From: Streptomyces humi
GTDB taxonomy: Bacteria; Actinomycetota; Actinomycetes; Streptomycetales; Streptomycetaceae
Direction of reading: 5' to 3'
NCBI RefSeq assembly: GCF_001005085.2
Contig: NZ_LBMU02000027.1
Coordinates: 248,001 to 312,000 of the forward strand
Length of the DNA stretch: 64,000 nt
Of this stretch, positions 53,070-61,562 are shown one piece after another (the stretch's first letter is position 1; each line of letters opens with the position of its first letter). The position numbers were made by a program, and so were the translations under genes. The notes under the pieces are model-generated. The model saw nothing but the letters and a program-made list of their open reading frames with translations. It searched no databases and had not been told where the DNA came from.

Positions 53070-53942
53070 CTACGGCTGAAAAGCGAGCAGGTTCCAGACC
53101 GACTCGAACCATCTGGTCGCGTTGTCGACGAAGGCCGAGCCGGCCGAGCCGGGGTCCGCGTCCCGGACGTGATGGGTGAGGGTCGCTCCGAGGCCCAGCA
53201 CGTCCACGGCCTCCACCTCGGTGCCGTCCTCCAGGATCACCGTGCGCGGGATCGGCTCGTAGAAGCCGTGCAGGACCTCGTCGTGGTTGATGACGTAGAG
53301 CTTGAAGGTCGGGGCGAGTTCGGTGCGGCGGATCTCCAGGTCGACCGACGGCACCAGGTTCTCGGTGCGGAGCTGGTCCAGGACGGTGCGCAGGGAGCCG
53401 GCGTGGGTCCGGGTGATGGCATGCAGGCGCCGCAGCAGCCGCGGATCGTCGCGGTCGTCCGTGTTCCGCGGGTAGGGCATGGCCAGTGTCTCGGCCGGCA
53501 GGATCATGCGCAGGGTGATCTTCCGGGGGGCGATGATGCGGGCCCGGATGCGCTCGGCCTGGACCCTGATGTGCGCGTCCAGGCTCTCCGAGGTCAAGGT
53601 CGCGATGTCGAGGGCGACCTCGTCGCGTTCGAAGGCCTCGCCGATGAGCGGGCCCAGGGTCATGGGATGGCGGGAGCGGGTGGCCCGGGGGGCGGAGGAC
53701 TGGATGTGCTGGCGCCGCACGACCCGGGAGCCCTTGCCCTGGCGGGACTCGATCCAGCCTTCCGAACGCAGGATGCGCAGCGCCCGCTGGACGGTGTCGC
53801 GGGACACCCCGAACTCCGTCGCGAGCGACTCCTGCGACGGCAGATAGGAGTTCAGCGGGTAGTCGCCGTCGGAGATCCGGAGCCGGAGCTCCGCCGACAC
53901 CCGCTGGACCACACCCCCGCCCTCGTTCCCCTGCCTGGCCAC
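53070..53942 (-). CDS. GntR-family regulator, paralogue 1
   Basis: A 290-aa regulator with an N-terminal GntR winged HTH (VVQRVSAELRLRISDGDYPLNSYLPSQESLATEFGVSRDTVQRALRILRSEGWI) and a C-terminal beta-rich domain of about 200 aa shared with the two other GntR genes at 55.8 and 57.1 kb (common ending AFVDNATRWFESVWN / FVDQSQMWFDALWE / FVEQSTLWFDALWE). That domain is not a typical FCD or UTRA. The most distant of the three. GTG at 53942 is chosen; a TTG at 53975 is possible. AGTTGACT/AGTCAACT sites lie upstream. Confidence 0.85.
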   Translation of the reverse strand: MARQGNEGGGVVQRVSAELRLRISDGDYPLNSYLPSQESLATEFGVSRDTVQRALRILRSEGWIESRQGKGSRVVRRQHIQSSAPRATRSRHPMTLGPLIGEAFERDEVALDIATLTSESLDAHIRVQAERIRARIIAPRKITLRMILPAETLAMPYPRNTDDRDDPRLLRRLHAITRTHAGSLRTVLDQLRTENLVPSVDLEIRRTELAPTFKLYVINHDEVLHGFYEPIPRTVILEDGTEVEAVDVLGLGATLTHHVRDADPGSAGSAFVDNATRWFESVWNLLAFQP

Positions 53943-54026
53943 ATCGAGTACGTACCTGTCGGCGACTTGCGGCAAACAACTTTCGGTCAGGCAAGCAGTC
54001 AGCCGGCCTCACCGGTTACTGGATCT

Positions 54027-54179
54027 AGTTGACTGGGAATTCTCGCTGAGAGCAGTCAACTTCTCAGTCAACTGGTCGACTTGAGCGGTTGCCTGAGTTC
54101 GCGGTGCGAGGGGGGGTGGCTAGCCGTGACGGTCCACGTGCTCGGTGTCGAGGTGCAGCTGGATCTCAGTCAACTGGTC
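54027..54179. promoter_or_regulatory. Repeated AGTTGACT/AGTCAACT sites upstream of GntR 1
   Basis: AGTTGACT at 54027, AGTCAACT at 54054 and 54066, and the 16-mer TCTCAGTCAACTGGTC both at 54062 and, exactly, at 54164 (102 bp further, inside the small divergent gene). These resemble a set of half-sites for a GntR-type regulator and are the likely operator of the regulator gene and of the divergent one. Confidence 0.6.
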
Positions 54180-54449
54180 ATCTGGTCCGCCGGGTTACTG
54201 GCGTCCCTGACGGCATGGATCCGCAGGCGGCGGCGGGCGCGGGGCACGGCGCCTACGGTCGCAGCAGGTCCAGTACGGGTTCCAGGGAGGCGACGACGTG
54301 GGCCGCGCCCGCTTCGGTCAGGAGCTTGGCCTTCCGTTCGTTACGCGCGTAGCCGAGGAACGGCACCCCGGCGCCGCGTGCCGCCTCCAGGTCCGTGGGT
54401 GAGTCGCCGATCATCAGGGCCGCGCCGGGGGCGGCGCCCATCGCGCTGA
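54126..54449 (+). CDS. Small membrane protein, divergent from GntR 1 (uncertain)
   Basis: A possible 107-aa protein with one membrane segment (LSQLVIWSAGLLASLTAWI, about 14-32) followed by Arg-rich, low-complexity sequence. GTG at 54126 is 9 bp after GAGGGGGG. The last 197 bp overlap the HAD gene on the other strand, so only the first 40 residues are convincing. It may be a decayed or short gene. Confidence 0.4.
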   Translation: MTVHVLGVEVQLDLSQLVIWSAGLLASLTAWIRRRRRARGTAPTVAAGPVRVPGRRRRGPRPLRSGAWPSVRYARSRGTAPRRRVPPPGPWVSRRSSGPRRGRRPSR

Positions 54450-54996
54450 GGGCGCGGTTGAGGCAGTGCGGGTCGGGTTTGAGGCGGTGCAGGTCCTGGG
54501 TGCGGCCGTAGATGTGCGGGGCGAAGCAGGAGGTCAGGTCGCGGTCGTCGAGGTAGGCGCGGACCACCCGGGGTGAGTTGTTGGTGGTGACCGCCATGCG
54601 CGCGCCCAGCGCCCGCCAGGTCTGTATCAGGACGTCCGCGTACTCCGTCGGCATCGCCGTCGAGGTGGCCCGCAGTTCCTCCTTGGTGAGACGTTCCTCC
54701 AGTTCCGCGACCAGGTCGCTGCCGGGGTGCCGGCGGTCCACTGCGCGCAGCACCAGGTGCGGGTCGAGCGAGTCGCGCTCGGTGTCCGTGACCAGGCCGC
54801 GCAGGCCCCGGCTCTCCAGCCACGCCACCAGGCCGTCGGCGACCAGTTCCGCCGAGTGGCCCGCGAACAGACGGCAGATCGGCCCGTCGAAGTCCCATAG
54901 GACGACACGGGCGCTTCTGATCAGTTCCGTGAGTTCCTCGGTCGCGTTCTCGCTGTCGGCCGTCACCGGTTCAGTCTGCGTCGTATCAGAAGTCAC
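54253..54996 (-). CDS. HAD-superfamily phosphatase
   Basis: A 247-aa HAD hydrolase: motif I VVLWDFDGPIC with nucleophile Asp and the Asp two residues on; a helical cap; motif II in MAVTTNNSP; motif III/IV LKPDPHCLNRAL and MIGDSPTDLEAARGAGVPFLG. Substrate unknown (possibly sugar or nucleotide phosphate). The GTG at 54996 overlaps the stop of the GntR 2 gene by one base, so this enzyme is translationally coupled to that regulator and probably metabolises or detoxifies the ligand it senses (inference). Confidence 0.9.
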   Translation of the reverse strand: MTSDTTQTEPVTADSENATEELTELIRSARVVLWDFDGPICRLFAGHSAELVADGLVAWLESRGLRGLVTDTERDSLDPHLVLRAVDRRHPGSDLVAELEERLTKEELRATSTAMPTEYADVLIQTWRALGARMAVTTNNSPRVVRAYLDDRDLTSCFAPHIYGRTQDLHRLKPDPHCLNRALSAMGAAPGAALMIGDSPTDLEAARGAGVPFLGYARNERKAKLLTEAGAAHVVASLEPVLDLLRP

Positions 54997-55838
54997 TAGG
55001 AGAGTGTCAGGTCCGTGGTGATGGTTTCCCAGAGGGCGTCGAACCACATCTGGGATTGGTCCACGAACGCGGCGTCGCGGTGGCCGGCCCGCTTCTCGAA
55101 GGAGAAGAGCAGGGACTCCGAGCCCACGGCGTCGTACATGTCGAGCATGCCGGCCTCGGTCTGTTCCTCGCGGCGCGTGACCATGTAGTACGCGAAGAGC
55201 GCCTCGGCCTCGTTGAGCAGATAGAGCTTCACCGGCGGGGTGAACGGCAGGGCGCGGAAGGTGACGTTCACGTCGATCTTGTGGGTGGAGCGCAGGCCCT
55301 GGAGGTTGTACTGGAGCACCTGGCCCTGGGCGTTGCGCATGCCGAGCCAGCGGGTGTGGACGGTGTCGTCGTCGCCCTCGACCGCCGTCGGGAAGGCGAG
55401 CGGGATGTCCCGGCTGGGCAGCAGCACGCGGACGTCGATGCGCTCGGGGCGGATCCGGCCCTCGTGGATCATGCGCAGCGGTTCGGCGAGCGCCGGCAGC
55501 AGGCTCTGGGCGGTCAGGCAGGCCGCGTCGATACGGACGTGCGGGGCGGTGAACGCCTCGGTCATGCGGGGCCCGAGGCCCACCATCGTCGGCTGCGGTT
55601 CGTCGAGCGCCGTGGACGGCGGCTCGGCGATGCGGGGCGGGCTGCCCTTGCTGACGTTGGTCAGCAGCCCGTCGTCCTGGAGCACCCGTACGGCCTGGCG
55701 CACGGCGCCGCGCTCCACGCCGAACTCCTCGGCCAGTTCCGCCTGGGTGGGCAGGCGGTCGCCCACCTTGAGGCCGCCCGTGCGGATGCGCTCCCGCAGG
55801 GTGTCGGCGATCTCCTGTGGTGTGCTGCCGGTGTTCAC
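54996..55838 (-). CDS. GntR-family regulator, paralogue 2
   Basis: About 280 aa (alternative starts at 55844, 55859 or 55865). GntR HTH near the N-terminus (LPTQAELAEEFGVERGAVRQAVRVLQDDGLLTNVSKG), then the same C-terminal domain as paralogues 1 and 3, with identical motifs PHVRIDAACL-like, FRALPFTPPVKLYLLNEAEALFAYY and FVDQSQMWFDALWETI. It is about as close to paralogue 3 as a recent duplication. Downstream HAD phosphatase is coupled. Start chosen by spacing to AGGAG. Confidence 0.88.
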   Translation of the reverse strand: MNTGSTPQEIADTLRERIRTGGLKVGDRLPTQAELAEEFGVERGAVRQAVRVLQDDGLLTNVSKGSPPRIAEPPSTALDEPQPTMVGLGPRMTEAFTAPHVRIDAACLTAQSLLPALAEPLRMIHEGRIRPERIDVRVLLPSRDIPLAFPTAVEGDDDTVHTRWLGMRNAQGQVLQYNLQGLRSTHKIDVNVTFRALPFTPPVKLYLLNEAEALFAYYMVTRREEQTEAGMLDMYDAVGSESLLFSFEKRAGHRDAAFVDQSQMWFDALWETITTDLTLS

Positions 55839-55946
55839 TGCCACGTTCTCCTGGGTCACGACCAAACGCTACAACTTTGATCCATCTAGCGGGAGTTGTT
55901 TGAAGATTGGTTATAAGTTACAGCCAACTGGGGACAACATAATCAG

Positions 55947-55961
55947 AGTTGGTTACCAACT
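55947..55961. promoter_or_regulatory. Palindrome AGTTGG-TTA-CCAACT
   Basis: A perfect 6+3+6 inverted repeat between the divergent GntR 2 gene and a small membrane-protein gene, with extra half-sites (CAACT, AGTTG) on either side. The same palindrome, with TCG spacer, lies upstream of GntR 3. Confidence 0.8.
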
Positions 55962-56008
55962 TTCCGAGTTGGTGGAAGCTTCCGCTTCCCGACGATGGGG
56001 GAACCGAC

Positions 56009-56200
56009 ATGCCCGCCGCCCTCGCTCTTCTCTCCGCCGTGTTCGTCCTCGGCTTCGAACAGATCGTCCAGTCGAAGTACGGTGCCACTGGCATTATCGG
56101 TCTGCTGTTGCTGACCGTGGGCATCAAGGCCAAGAGTCCGGCGTTCAGCTCCGCAGGCGCCGTCCTGCTCGCCCTGGTACTCGCCGGGCCCGCGCTGTAG
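56009..56200 (+). CDS. Small two-span membrane protein
   Basis: A 63-aa hydrophobic protein (MPAALALLSAVFVLGFEQIVQS and a second segment GAVLLALVLAGPAL) with a polar loop KYGATG...KAKSP. Divergent from GntR 2 across the operator, so probably regulated by it. No family recognised. ATG at 56009 after GATGGGGGAAC. Confidence 0.6.
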   Translation: MPAALALLSAVFVLGFEQIVQSKYGATGIIGLLLLTVGIKAKSPAFSSAGAVLLALVLAGPAL

Positions 56201-56219
56201 CGGTCCCGCCCCGCGGATG

Positions 56220-57128
56220 TCAGGCCGTCAGCTCCAGTTCCGAACTGATCGTCTCCCACAGGGCGTCGAACCAGAGCGTGGACTGCTCCACGAACTTGGT
56301 GTCCCGCAGGCCGGTGCCCCGTTCGAAGGCGAACAGCATCGACTGCGTGCCCTCGGCGTCGTACGTCTCCAGGTGCTCGTGGCCGATCTCCCGCTCGTGG
56401 CGCCCCAGCGTGTAGTACGCGAACAGCGCCTCTTCCCCGTTGAGCAGGTACAGCTTGACCGGCGGGGTGAAGGGCAGCGCCCGGAAGGTGACGCGCACGT
56501 CGATGCCGTGCGTGGCGCGCAGCGCCAGCAGGTTGTGCCGCAGCACCTGACCCTGCGCGTTGCGCTGGGCCAGCCAGCGGTTGTGCACCGCGTCCTCGGC
56601 CGAGGCGTCCACCGCCGTCGGGAACGCGAGGTCGATGTTCCGGCTGGGCAGCAGCACCCGGACGTCGATCTTGGCCGGTTCCAGTAGCCCCGCGTGGATG
56701 AACCGCAACGGCTCGCCGAGGGCGAGGTTGAGGGAGACCGAGGTCAGGCAGAGCGCGTCGATCTTCACGTGCGGCACCGCGAACGCCGCCTCTATCCGGG
56801 GCGTGAGGCCCACCATGGTGGGCAGCGGCGGCGCCACCGACCCCAGGACGTGGTCCGCCGGGCCCGGGCCCCTGGCCACGGTCGCCGGGCTGCCCTTCGT
56901 CACGTTCGTGAGCAGGTGCTCCGACTGGAGGATGCGCAGGGCCTGCCGGACGGCCCCGCGCTCGACCCCGAACTCGTCGGCCAGCTTGGCCTGCGTGGGC
57001 ATGCGTTCGCCCGGCCGCAGCACCCCGGACCTGATCCGGGTGCGCAGCGCGTCGGCCACCTCGCGATGTGACGCCAGAGGCGTCTGTGACCTCTTCCGTC
57101 CATTGGCGGAGGCGTGTTCGGGGTCCAC
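56220..57128 (-). CDS. GntR-family regulator, paralogue 3
   Basis: About 302 aa, close in sequence to paralogue 2 (shared MPTQAKLADEFGVERGAVRQALRILQSEHLLTNVTKGSP, FRALPFTPPVKLYLLNGEEALFAYY, KFVEQSTLWFDALWETISSEL). GTG at 57128 is chosen by comparison; a TTG at 57143 is possible and translation may be leaderless, as no ribosome site is seen. No enzyme gene is attached to it. Confidence 0.88.
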   Translation of the reverse strand: MDPEHASANGRKRSQTPLASHREVADALRTRIRSGVLRPGERMPTQAKLADEFGVERGAVRQALRILQSEHLLTNVTKGSPATVARGPGPADHVLGSVAPPLPTMVGLTPRIEAAFAVPHVKIDALCLTSVSLNLALGEPLRFIHAGLLEPAKIDVRVLLPSRNIDLAFPTAVDASAEDAVHNRWLAQRNAQGQVLRHNLLALRATHGIDVRVTFRALPFTPPVKLYLLNGEEALFAYYTLGRHEREIGHEHLETYDAEGTQSMLFAFERGTGLRDTKFVEQSTLWFDALWETISSELELTA

Positions 57129-57143
57129 AGACAAACGGTACAA

Positions 57144-57499
57144 CTTCCCGCCATCTTTAGGCAGTTCGCGGGAAGGTGGTTATGAGTCGCTTCCAAGCGG
57201 AGATAAGTACAGTGGAGTTGGTCGCCAACTCTTACAACATGGTCACACTTCCTCGTCGGTTGGCCGACCGAGTTCCCTTCCGGAGGGGAGCCGGGAGCCC
57301 GGTCACCCAGGGCGGCCGACGGGGCGCACGACCAGCACAGTCACAACTGAACACCGACAACCGAAGACCGCAGGACCCGCACAGCCACAACTTCACAGCT
57401 CGAAAAGCTCAGGCGGCTCAGGCAGCTCGCTACGGATGAGCAGGACAGCCACAACCGAACAAGGTGATTCAGGCACCGTCGCCGAGAGGAAGGGGACCG
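57144..57499. promoter_or_regulatory. Operator region upstream of GntR 3
   Basis: Gene-free except for shadows. It holds the palindrome AGTTGG-TCG-CCAACT at 57216-57230 and, near the start codon, ACAACTT...CATCTTTAGGCAGTT, similar to ACAACTTTGATCCATCT...AGTTG upstream of GntR 2. The part from 57300 onward is rich in ACAACT-like and CAGCCACAAC repeats with no gene seen. Confidence 0.65.
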
Positions 57500-58744
57500 C
57501 TAGAAGATGTCCGGGCACCACGGCCGCCCGGATGTGCGCAGCAGGGCGTCGGCCTCCCGGGCGGCGCCCACTCGCTCTTCCTGGACCCGGCCGAGCGCGT
57601 GCAGCCGCGCGACGGTCTGGTCACCGAGCCAGACGCTCGCCAGCTCGGCGATGTCGAGGGCGAGGTCGGGGGTGTCGGTGGTCGGGGAGCAGGACGCGCC
57701 TTCGGGGGAGGCGTCCAGCCGGAACCGGCCGCCGGCCAGCCCCTGCCGGTCCGCCACCGCCAGCACCAGCGACCCCGTCGCGTCGTACGTCCGCGCCTCC
57801 AGGGCCCGTACGACGTCCAGGATCCGCACCCACAGCCAGTCGGCCTGGGTGGTGATCCGCGCGGCACGGGGGTCGGGGAGGTAGTGCGGCAGCAGGTCGT
57901 CCGGCGACCGCCAGCCGCTCGTCACGGTGGTGATCCAGTCGATCGAGCACAGGTAGTGCCACAGCGCGCGCTCCGCCGCCGGGGTGGCGCCGAGCAGCCA
58001 GTTCACCGTCGCCGTGTTGTACGGCTGCTTGTCGTGCCAGTTGTCGTCCGACTCGTACGACACCATGCCCTCGACCTCGCCGGACGCGGAGCGGTACACC
58101 GCGTAGAAGGGCTCGGTCCAGTCGTCGCCGAAGCGGACGGCCCCGGTGTTCACCCGCCACCACAGCCAGTCCCGGCTGACCGCGCCGGGCGTGCCGCGGC
58201 GGACGCGTTCGTGCAGTTCGGGGCCGAGCTTGCGGATGTCCTCGCCGTCGACGAGGTCGATCCGGCCGCCGTCCTCGGGGCGCGACCAGCGGGGGTCCAG
58301 GCCGGTGCGCGGGACCTCGACCTTCCACTCCGTCAGGGTGGTCGCCGGGCCGAAGCCGTAGCGGCCGTAGATCGGGTACTCCGCGGCGATCAGCGTCGCG
58401 ACGACGTCTCCGCGGTCCTTCGCCGCGGCGAGGTCCTGGCTCATCATGCGGGTGAGCAGGCCGCGGCGGCGGTGGGTGGGGCTGACCGTGACGTTCGATA
58501 CGGCGTCGGCGGGGACCGCGGCACCGCCGACCGCCGTGAGTTCCTGCGCGAAGGAGCGGAAGGTGGCCACGCAGCGGGAGCCGTCGAAGGCGCCCAGGAG
58601 TCTGCCCGGCACGAACTGCCTTCGGCGGGCGTCGAGTTGGGCGTCCGTGAGGGTGGGCTGGGTCAGGAAGCCGGTCTTCAGTGCGCGGTGCCAGTCGGCG
58701 AGCTCGGGTTCGGTTATGGGGCGGACTTCGACGGGGTCGGTCAT
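57500..58744 (-). CDS. Eis-like GNAT acetyltransferase
   Basis: A 414-aa protein of the Eis (enhanced intracellular survival) family, which acetylate amines of aminoglycosides, polyamines or peptides. The N-terminal GNAT domain has the acetyl-CoA loop [15 protein letters not shown] (about 86); a second degenerate GNAT-like domain and a sterol-carrier-like C-terminus (about 310-410; [41 protein letters not shown]) complete the family fold. The usual C-terminal carboxylate acting as base is Phe-ended (DIF), as in many homologues. ATG at 58744; the long open frame upstream is not coding. Confidence 0.88.
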   Translation of the reverse strand: MTDPVEVRPITEPELADWHRALKTGFLTQPTLTDAQLDARRRQFVPGRLLGAFDGSRCVATFRSFAQELTAVGGAAVPADAVSNVTVSPTHRRRGLLTRMMSQDLAAAKDRGDVVATLIAAEYPIYGRYGFGPATTLTEWKVEVPRTGLDPRWSRPEDGGRIDLVDGEDIRKLGPELHERVRRGTPGAVSRDWLWWRVNTGAVRFGDDWTEPFYAVYRSASGEVEGMVSYESDDNWHDKQPYNTATVNWLLGATPAAERALWHYLCSIDWITTVTSGWRSPDDLLPHYLPDPRAARITTQADWLWVRILDVVRALEARTYDATGSLVLAVADRQGLAGGRFRLDASPEGASCSPTTDTPDLALDIAELASVWLGDQTVARLHALGRVQEERVGAAREADALLRTSGRPWCPDIF

Positions 58745-58860
58745 GCGTTCACGGTAGGTGTTCGACAGGGGTGGTGCTGAGTGGTTTTCGGGTGCGGCCG
58801 AGTAGGGGCCTGTCGCGCAGTTCCTCCCCCAGCCTTCGGCCCGGGGGACCCCGCCTGGTC

Positions 58861-59454
58861 TTACGTCAGCAGGTCGTCGACCTGGGCTTCGCCGTCCCGG
58901 TAGCGCCTGGTGATCTCTCCGCTGGAGTCGTCCGCCGTGCGTTGCAGGTGCTGCCTTCGGCGGGACACCTCCTGTTCGTAGCGGATCAGGCGGCCCATCG
59001 CCGTGGTGAGTTCCGGGTCCGTGCGGGCCTGGAGGTCGGAGAGTTCGACCTCGGCCAGCATCTCGGCGGCCAGCCGGCCGTACTCCTCGTTGTGCGGGGT
59101 GCCCAGGGTGACGTGGCGGGCCGAGGAGCGGTGGCGGGCCGGGGCGTCCGTGAGGATCTCCGGAAGGCGGTCGACCACGGAGGCCGCGCCCGCCGGGGAG
59201 CGGCGGGCCAGTTCCGCGCGCAGGATGTCGATACGGCCCTGGAGCAGCCGTCGCACATAGCTGAGGTCCGCCTCGTCGCGCACGGCGTCCCGGCGCAGGA
59301 CACGCAGCTCGGGCAGGCTCAGGCGGGTCAGGTCGTGCTCCGCCGGCTCCGCGGGCAGCGCGATGCCCTCGGAGCGCTGTGCGGGCGGCCGGGGCAGGCT
59401 CGGCACGCCCTGCGCGCCCTGCACCTTCAGTCGCCCGGTACTCGGTGTGCTCAT
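58861..59454 (-). CDS. rsiG: RsiG, c-di-GMP-dependent anti-sigma factor of WhiG
   Basis: A 197-aa protein. Two copies of the c-di-GMP-binding motif E-x3-S-x2-R-x3-Q-x3-D are present exactly: E61-S65-R68-Q72-D76 and E160-S164-R167-Q171-D175. In Streptomyces, RsiG armed with c-di-GMP holds the sporulation sigma factor WhiG inactive, timing the switch to spore formation. The helical antiparallel layout fits the published structure. whiG is not in the window. The gene stands between the Eis-like gene and dtd. Confidence 0.93.
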   Translation of the reverse strand: MSTPSTGRLKVQGAQGVPSLPRPPAQRSEGIALPAEPAEHDLTRLSLPELRVLRRDAVRDEADLSYVRRLLQGRIDILRAELARRSPAGAASVVDRLPEILTDAPARHRSSARHVTLGTPHNEEYGRLAAEMLAEVELSDLQARTDPELTTAMGRLIRYEQEVSRRRQHLQRTADDSSGEITRRYRDGEAQVDDLLT

Positions 59455-59612
59455 ACGCCTCTACCGTCCCCTCGACCGGTGTGTGGAAGCATGGTGCCAC
59501 CCCCAGTGGCCGCTATGTGACCGAGTGCCCCCGAACGGCCGCAGATGGGGCCTTAAGGATCAATAATGCACCCGCTGTGGCGGCCGGTCGGGCGCCGGGC
59601 ATGATGGTGGCC

Positions 59613-60038
59613 ATGCGAGCGGTGGTTCAGCGGGTGGACGGTGCCAGTGTCGTCGTGGACGGCGAGACGGTGGGCGCGATCGAGGGCGAGGGGCTGTGTG
59701 TGCTCGTGGGGGTGACGCACACGGACACCAAGGAGAAGGCGGCTCAACTGGCGCGGAAACTCTGGTCCGTCCGGATGCTCGCGGACGAGAAGTCGTGCAG
59801 TGACGTCGCCGCGCCGTTGCTCGTGATCAGCCAGTTCACCCTGTACGGGGACGCGCGCAAGGGACGCCGGCCGACCTGGAACGCGGCCGCGCCCGGGGAC
59901 GTCGCCGAGCCGCTGGTGGACGAGGTGGTCGCGCAGCTGCGGTCGCTCGGCGCGACCGTGGCGACCGGCCGGTTCGGGGCGCAGATGCGGGTGTCGCTGA
60001 CCAACGACGGGCCGTTCACCGTCCTGCTGGAGATGTGA
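59613..60038 (+). CDS. dtd: D-aminoacyl-tRNA deacylase
   Basis: A 141-aa Dtd, which removes D-amino acids from mischarged tRNAs. Motifs: [21 protein letters not shown] at the start, the catalytic [15 protein letters not shown] (about 78-92) with the invariant Ser-Gln and Thr, and [10 protein letters not shown] at the end (conserved Gly-Pro). ATG at 59613 gives the family's usual length; upstream in-frame starts would add a non-homologous leader. Confidence 0.95.
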   Translation: MRAVVQRVDGASVVVDGETVGAIEGEGLCVLVGVTHTDTKEKAAQLARKLWSVRMLADEKSCSDVAAPLLVISQFTLYGDARKGRRPTWNAAAPGDVAEPLVDEVVAQLRSLGATVATGRFGAQMRVSLTNDGPFTVLLEM

Positions 60039-60058
60039 GCCCCCCTCGAAAGGGGGGC
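60039..60058 (+). terminator. Terminator of dtd
   Basis: An 8-bp GC-rich stem (60039-60046 with 60051-60058) with a CGAA tetraloop, directly after the dtd stop and before the converging ygfZ gene. Confidence 0.7.
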
Positions 60059-60071
60059 GTCGTCCCGTGCC

Positions 60072-61037
60072 CTACGGCTCGACGATCACTTCCTGCGCCG
60101 CCGCGGTCTCCCCGGCGACCAGCCGGGCGTCGGCCGGGACGTTGCGCTTGACCAACGCCAGGGCCACCGGACCCAGTTCGAAGTGGCGCACGGACGTGGT
60201 CACGAAGCCGATCTTCCGGCCGTCCTCGCCCTCGTCGGCGACGCGGATCTCGGTGCCGGGCGGCGGCAGGTGCACCTCGCTGCCGTCGAGGTGCAGGAAG
60301 ACCAGGCGGCGCGGCGGCTTGCCGAGGTTCTGCACCCGGGCGACGGTCTCCTGACCCCGGTAGCAGCCCTTTTGCAGATGCACGGCGGTGCCGATCCAGC
60401 CCAGCTCGTGCGGGATGGTGCGGTGGTCGGTCTCGAAGCCGAGCCGGGGCCGGTGGTGCTCGACGCGCAGTGCCTCGTAGGCGAGGAGCCCGGCGGCCGG
60501 ACCGGCCTTCGCGGCGAACGGCTCCAGCTCCGCCCGGGGCAGGAAGAGGTCACGGCCGTACGCCGTCTCGCGTACGACGGCGCCGTCCGGGGCCTCGGCG
60601 ATGGAACCGGCCGGGAGGTGGACGACCGCGAAGTCCGCGGTGCGGTCGGCGACCTCGACCCGGTAGAAGAACTTCATCGACTCCAGGTAGGCGATCAGCG
60701 CCTCCTCGGTGCCGGGCTCGACGTGGGCCCAGACCGTGGTGCCGTCGTCGACCAGGTACAGCGCGTGTTCGATGTGGCCGTGCGCGGAGAGGATCAGGGC
60801 CTCGGTGGCCTCGCCGGTGGGCAGCTCGCTGACGTGCTGGGTGAGCAGCAGGTGCAGCCAGCTCAGCCGGTCCTCGCCGGTGACCGTGACGACCCCGCGG
60901 TGGGACAGGTCGACGAAGCCGGTGCCGTCGGCGAGGGCGCGCTGCTCGCGGAACAGGTCGCCGTAGTGGGCGGCGACGCCTTCGTCCACGCCCTCGGCGG
61001 GCACCGCACCGGGCAGGGACAGCAGGGGGCTCTTCAT
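60072..61037 (-). CDS. ygfZ: YgfZ/GcvT-type folate-binding protein
   Basis: A 321-aa protein of the YgfZ family, folate-dependent helpers in iron-sulfur cluster assembly or repair. The signature KGCYRGQE (about 224-231) is exact, and the GcvT-like fold motifs VTVTGEDRLSWLHLLLTQ and IGFVTTSVRH are present. ATG at 61037; nur starts 10 bp further on, transcribed the same way. Confidence 0.92.
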   Translation of the reverse strand: MKSPLLSLPGAVPAEGVDEGVAAHYGDLFREQRALADGTGFVDLSHRGVVTVTGEDRLSWLHLLLTQHVSELPTGEATEALILSAHGHIEHALYLVDDGTTVWAHVEPGTEEALIAYLESMKFFYRVEVADRTADFAVVHLPAGSIAEAPDGAVVRETAYGRDLFLPRAELEPFAAKAGPAAGLLAYEALRVEHHRPRLGFETDHRTIPHELGWIGTAVHLQKGCYRGQETVARVQNLGKPPRRLVFLHLDGSEVHLPPPGTEIRVADEGEDGRKIGFVTTSVRHFELGPVALALVKRNVPADARLVAGETAAAQEVIVEP

Positions 61038-61047
61038 ATGACCAAGC

Positions 61048-61509
61048 CTACGACTCGGTAATTGAAGTCCCGACGGTCGCGGTCCTGGCCGTCTTCTGCA
61101 CACAGTCCTTGCAGCGCCCGAAGATCGCGAAGTGCTTCATGTCCGTCTCGAAGCCGAACTCCCGCCGCAGCTTGGCGGTGAACTCGGCGGCCACCGCCAC
61201 GTCGGCCTCGATCACGTTCTCGCAGTCCCGGCAGACCAGGTGGATGTGGTGGTGCCGGTCGGCGAGGTGGTAGGTCGGCGCCCCGAGCCCGAGATGGGCG
61301 TGGCTGACCAGGCCCAACTCCTCCAGGAGCTCCAGGGTCCGGTAGACCGTGGAGATGTTGACCCCCGACGCGGTCCTCCGCACCTCGCCGAGGATGTCGT
61401 CGGGGGTCGCGTGCTCAAGGGTGTCCACGGCTTCGAGCACGAGTTGCCGCTGCGGCGTCAGCCGGTAGCCGCGCTGCCTGAGGTCGCTCTTCCAGTCGGT
61501 GCTCACCAC
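61048..61509 (-). CDS. nur: Nickel-responsive Fur-family regulator Nur
   Basis: A 153-aa Fur-family regulator: winged HTH at about 10-80 (RQRGYRLTPQRQLVLEAV, NISTVYRTLELLEELGLV) and a dimerisation/metal domain. Residues His33, His70, His72 and His126 and the H86/H88/H90 cluster are at the same places as the histidines reported for S. coelicolor Nur, which represses nickel uptake (nik) and the iron superoxide dismutase and permits the nickel one. Cys93/96 and Cys133/136 form a possible structural zinc site. The C-terminus is slightly longer than I recall for Nur. Confidence 0.9.
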   Translation of the reverse strand: MVSTDWKSDLRQRGYRLTPQRQLVLEAVDTLEHATPDDILGEVRRTASGVNISTVYRTLELLEELGLVSHAHLGLGAPTYHLADRHHHIHLVCRDCENVIEADVAVAAEFTAKLRREFGFETDMKHFAIFGRCKDCVQKTARTATVGTSITES

Positions 61510-61562
61510 ACCGAAAGTCTAGAACCTCTCGCGAAGTCCGGGGCTACCAGCAGACCCGGGAA

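Noticed and set aside
57176..57439. 87-aa plus-strand gene divergent from GntR 3
   Set aside because: It would run through the operator palindrome and is low-complexity; no ribosome site is seen.
57500..59500. 666-aa minus-strand reading frame as one protein
   Set aside because: Only the last 414 residues are the Eis-like enzyme; the upstream part is an Arg/Pro-rich shadow of rsiG.
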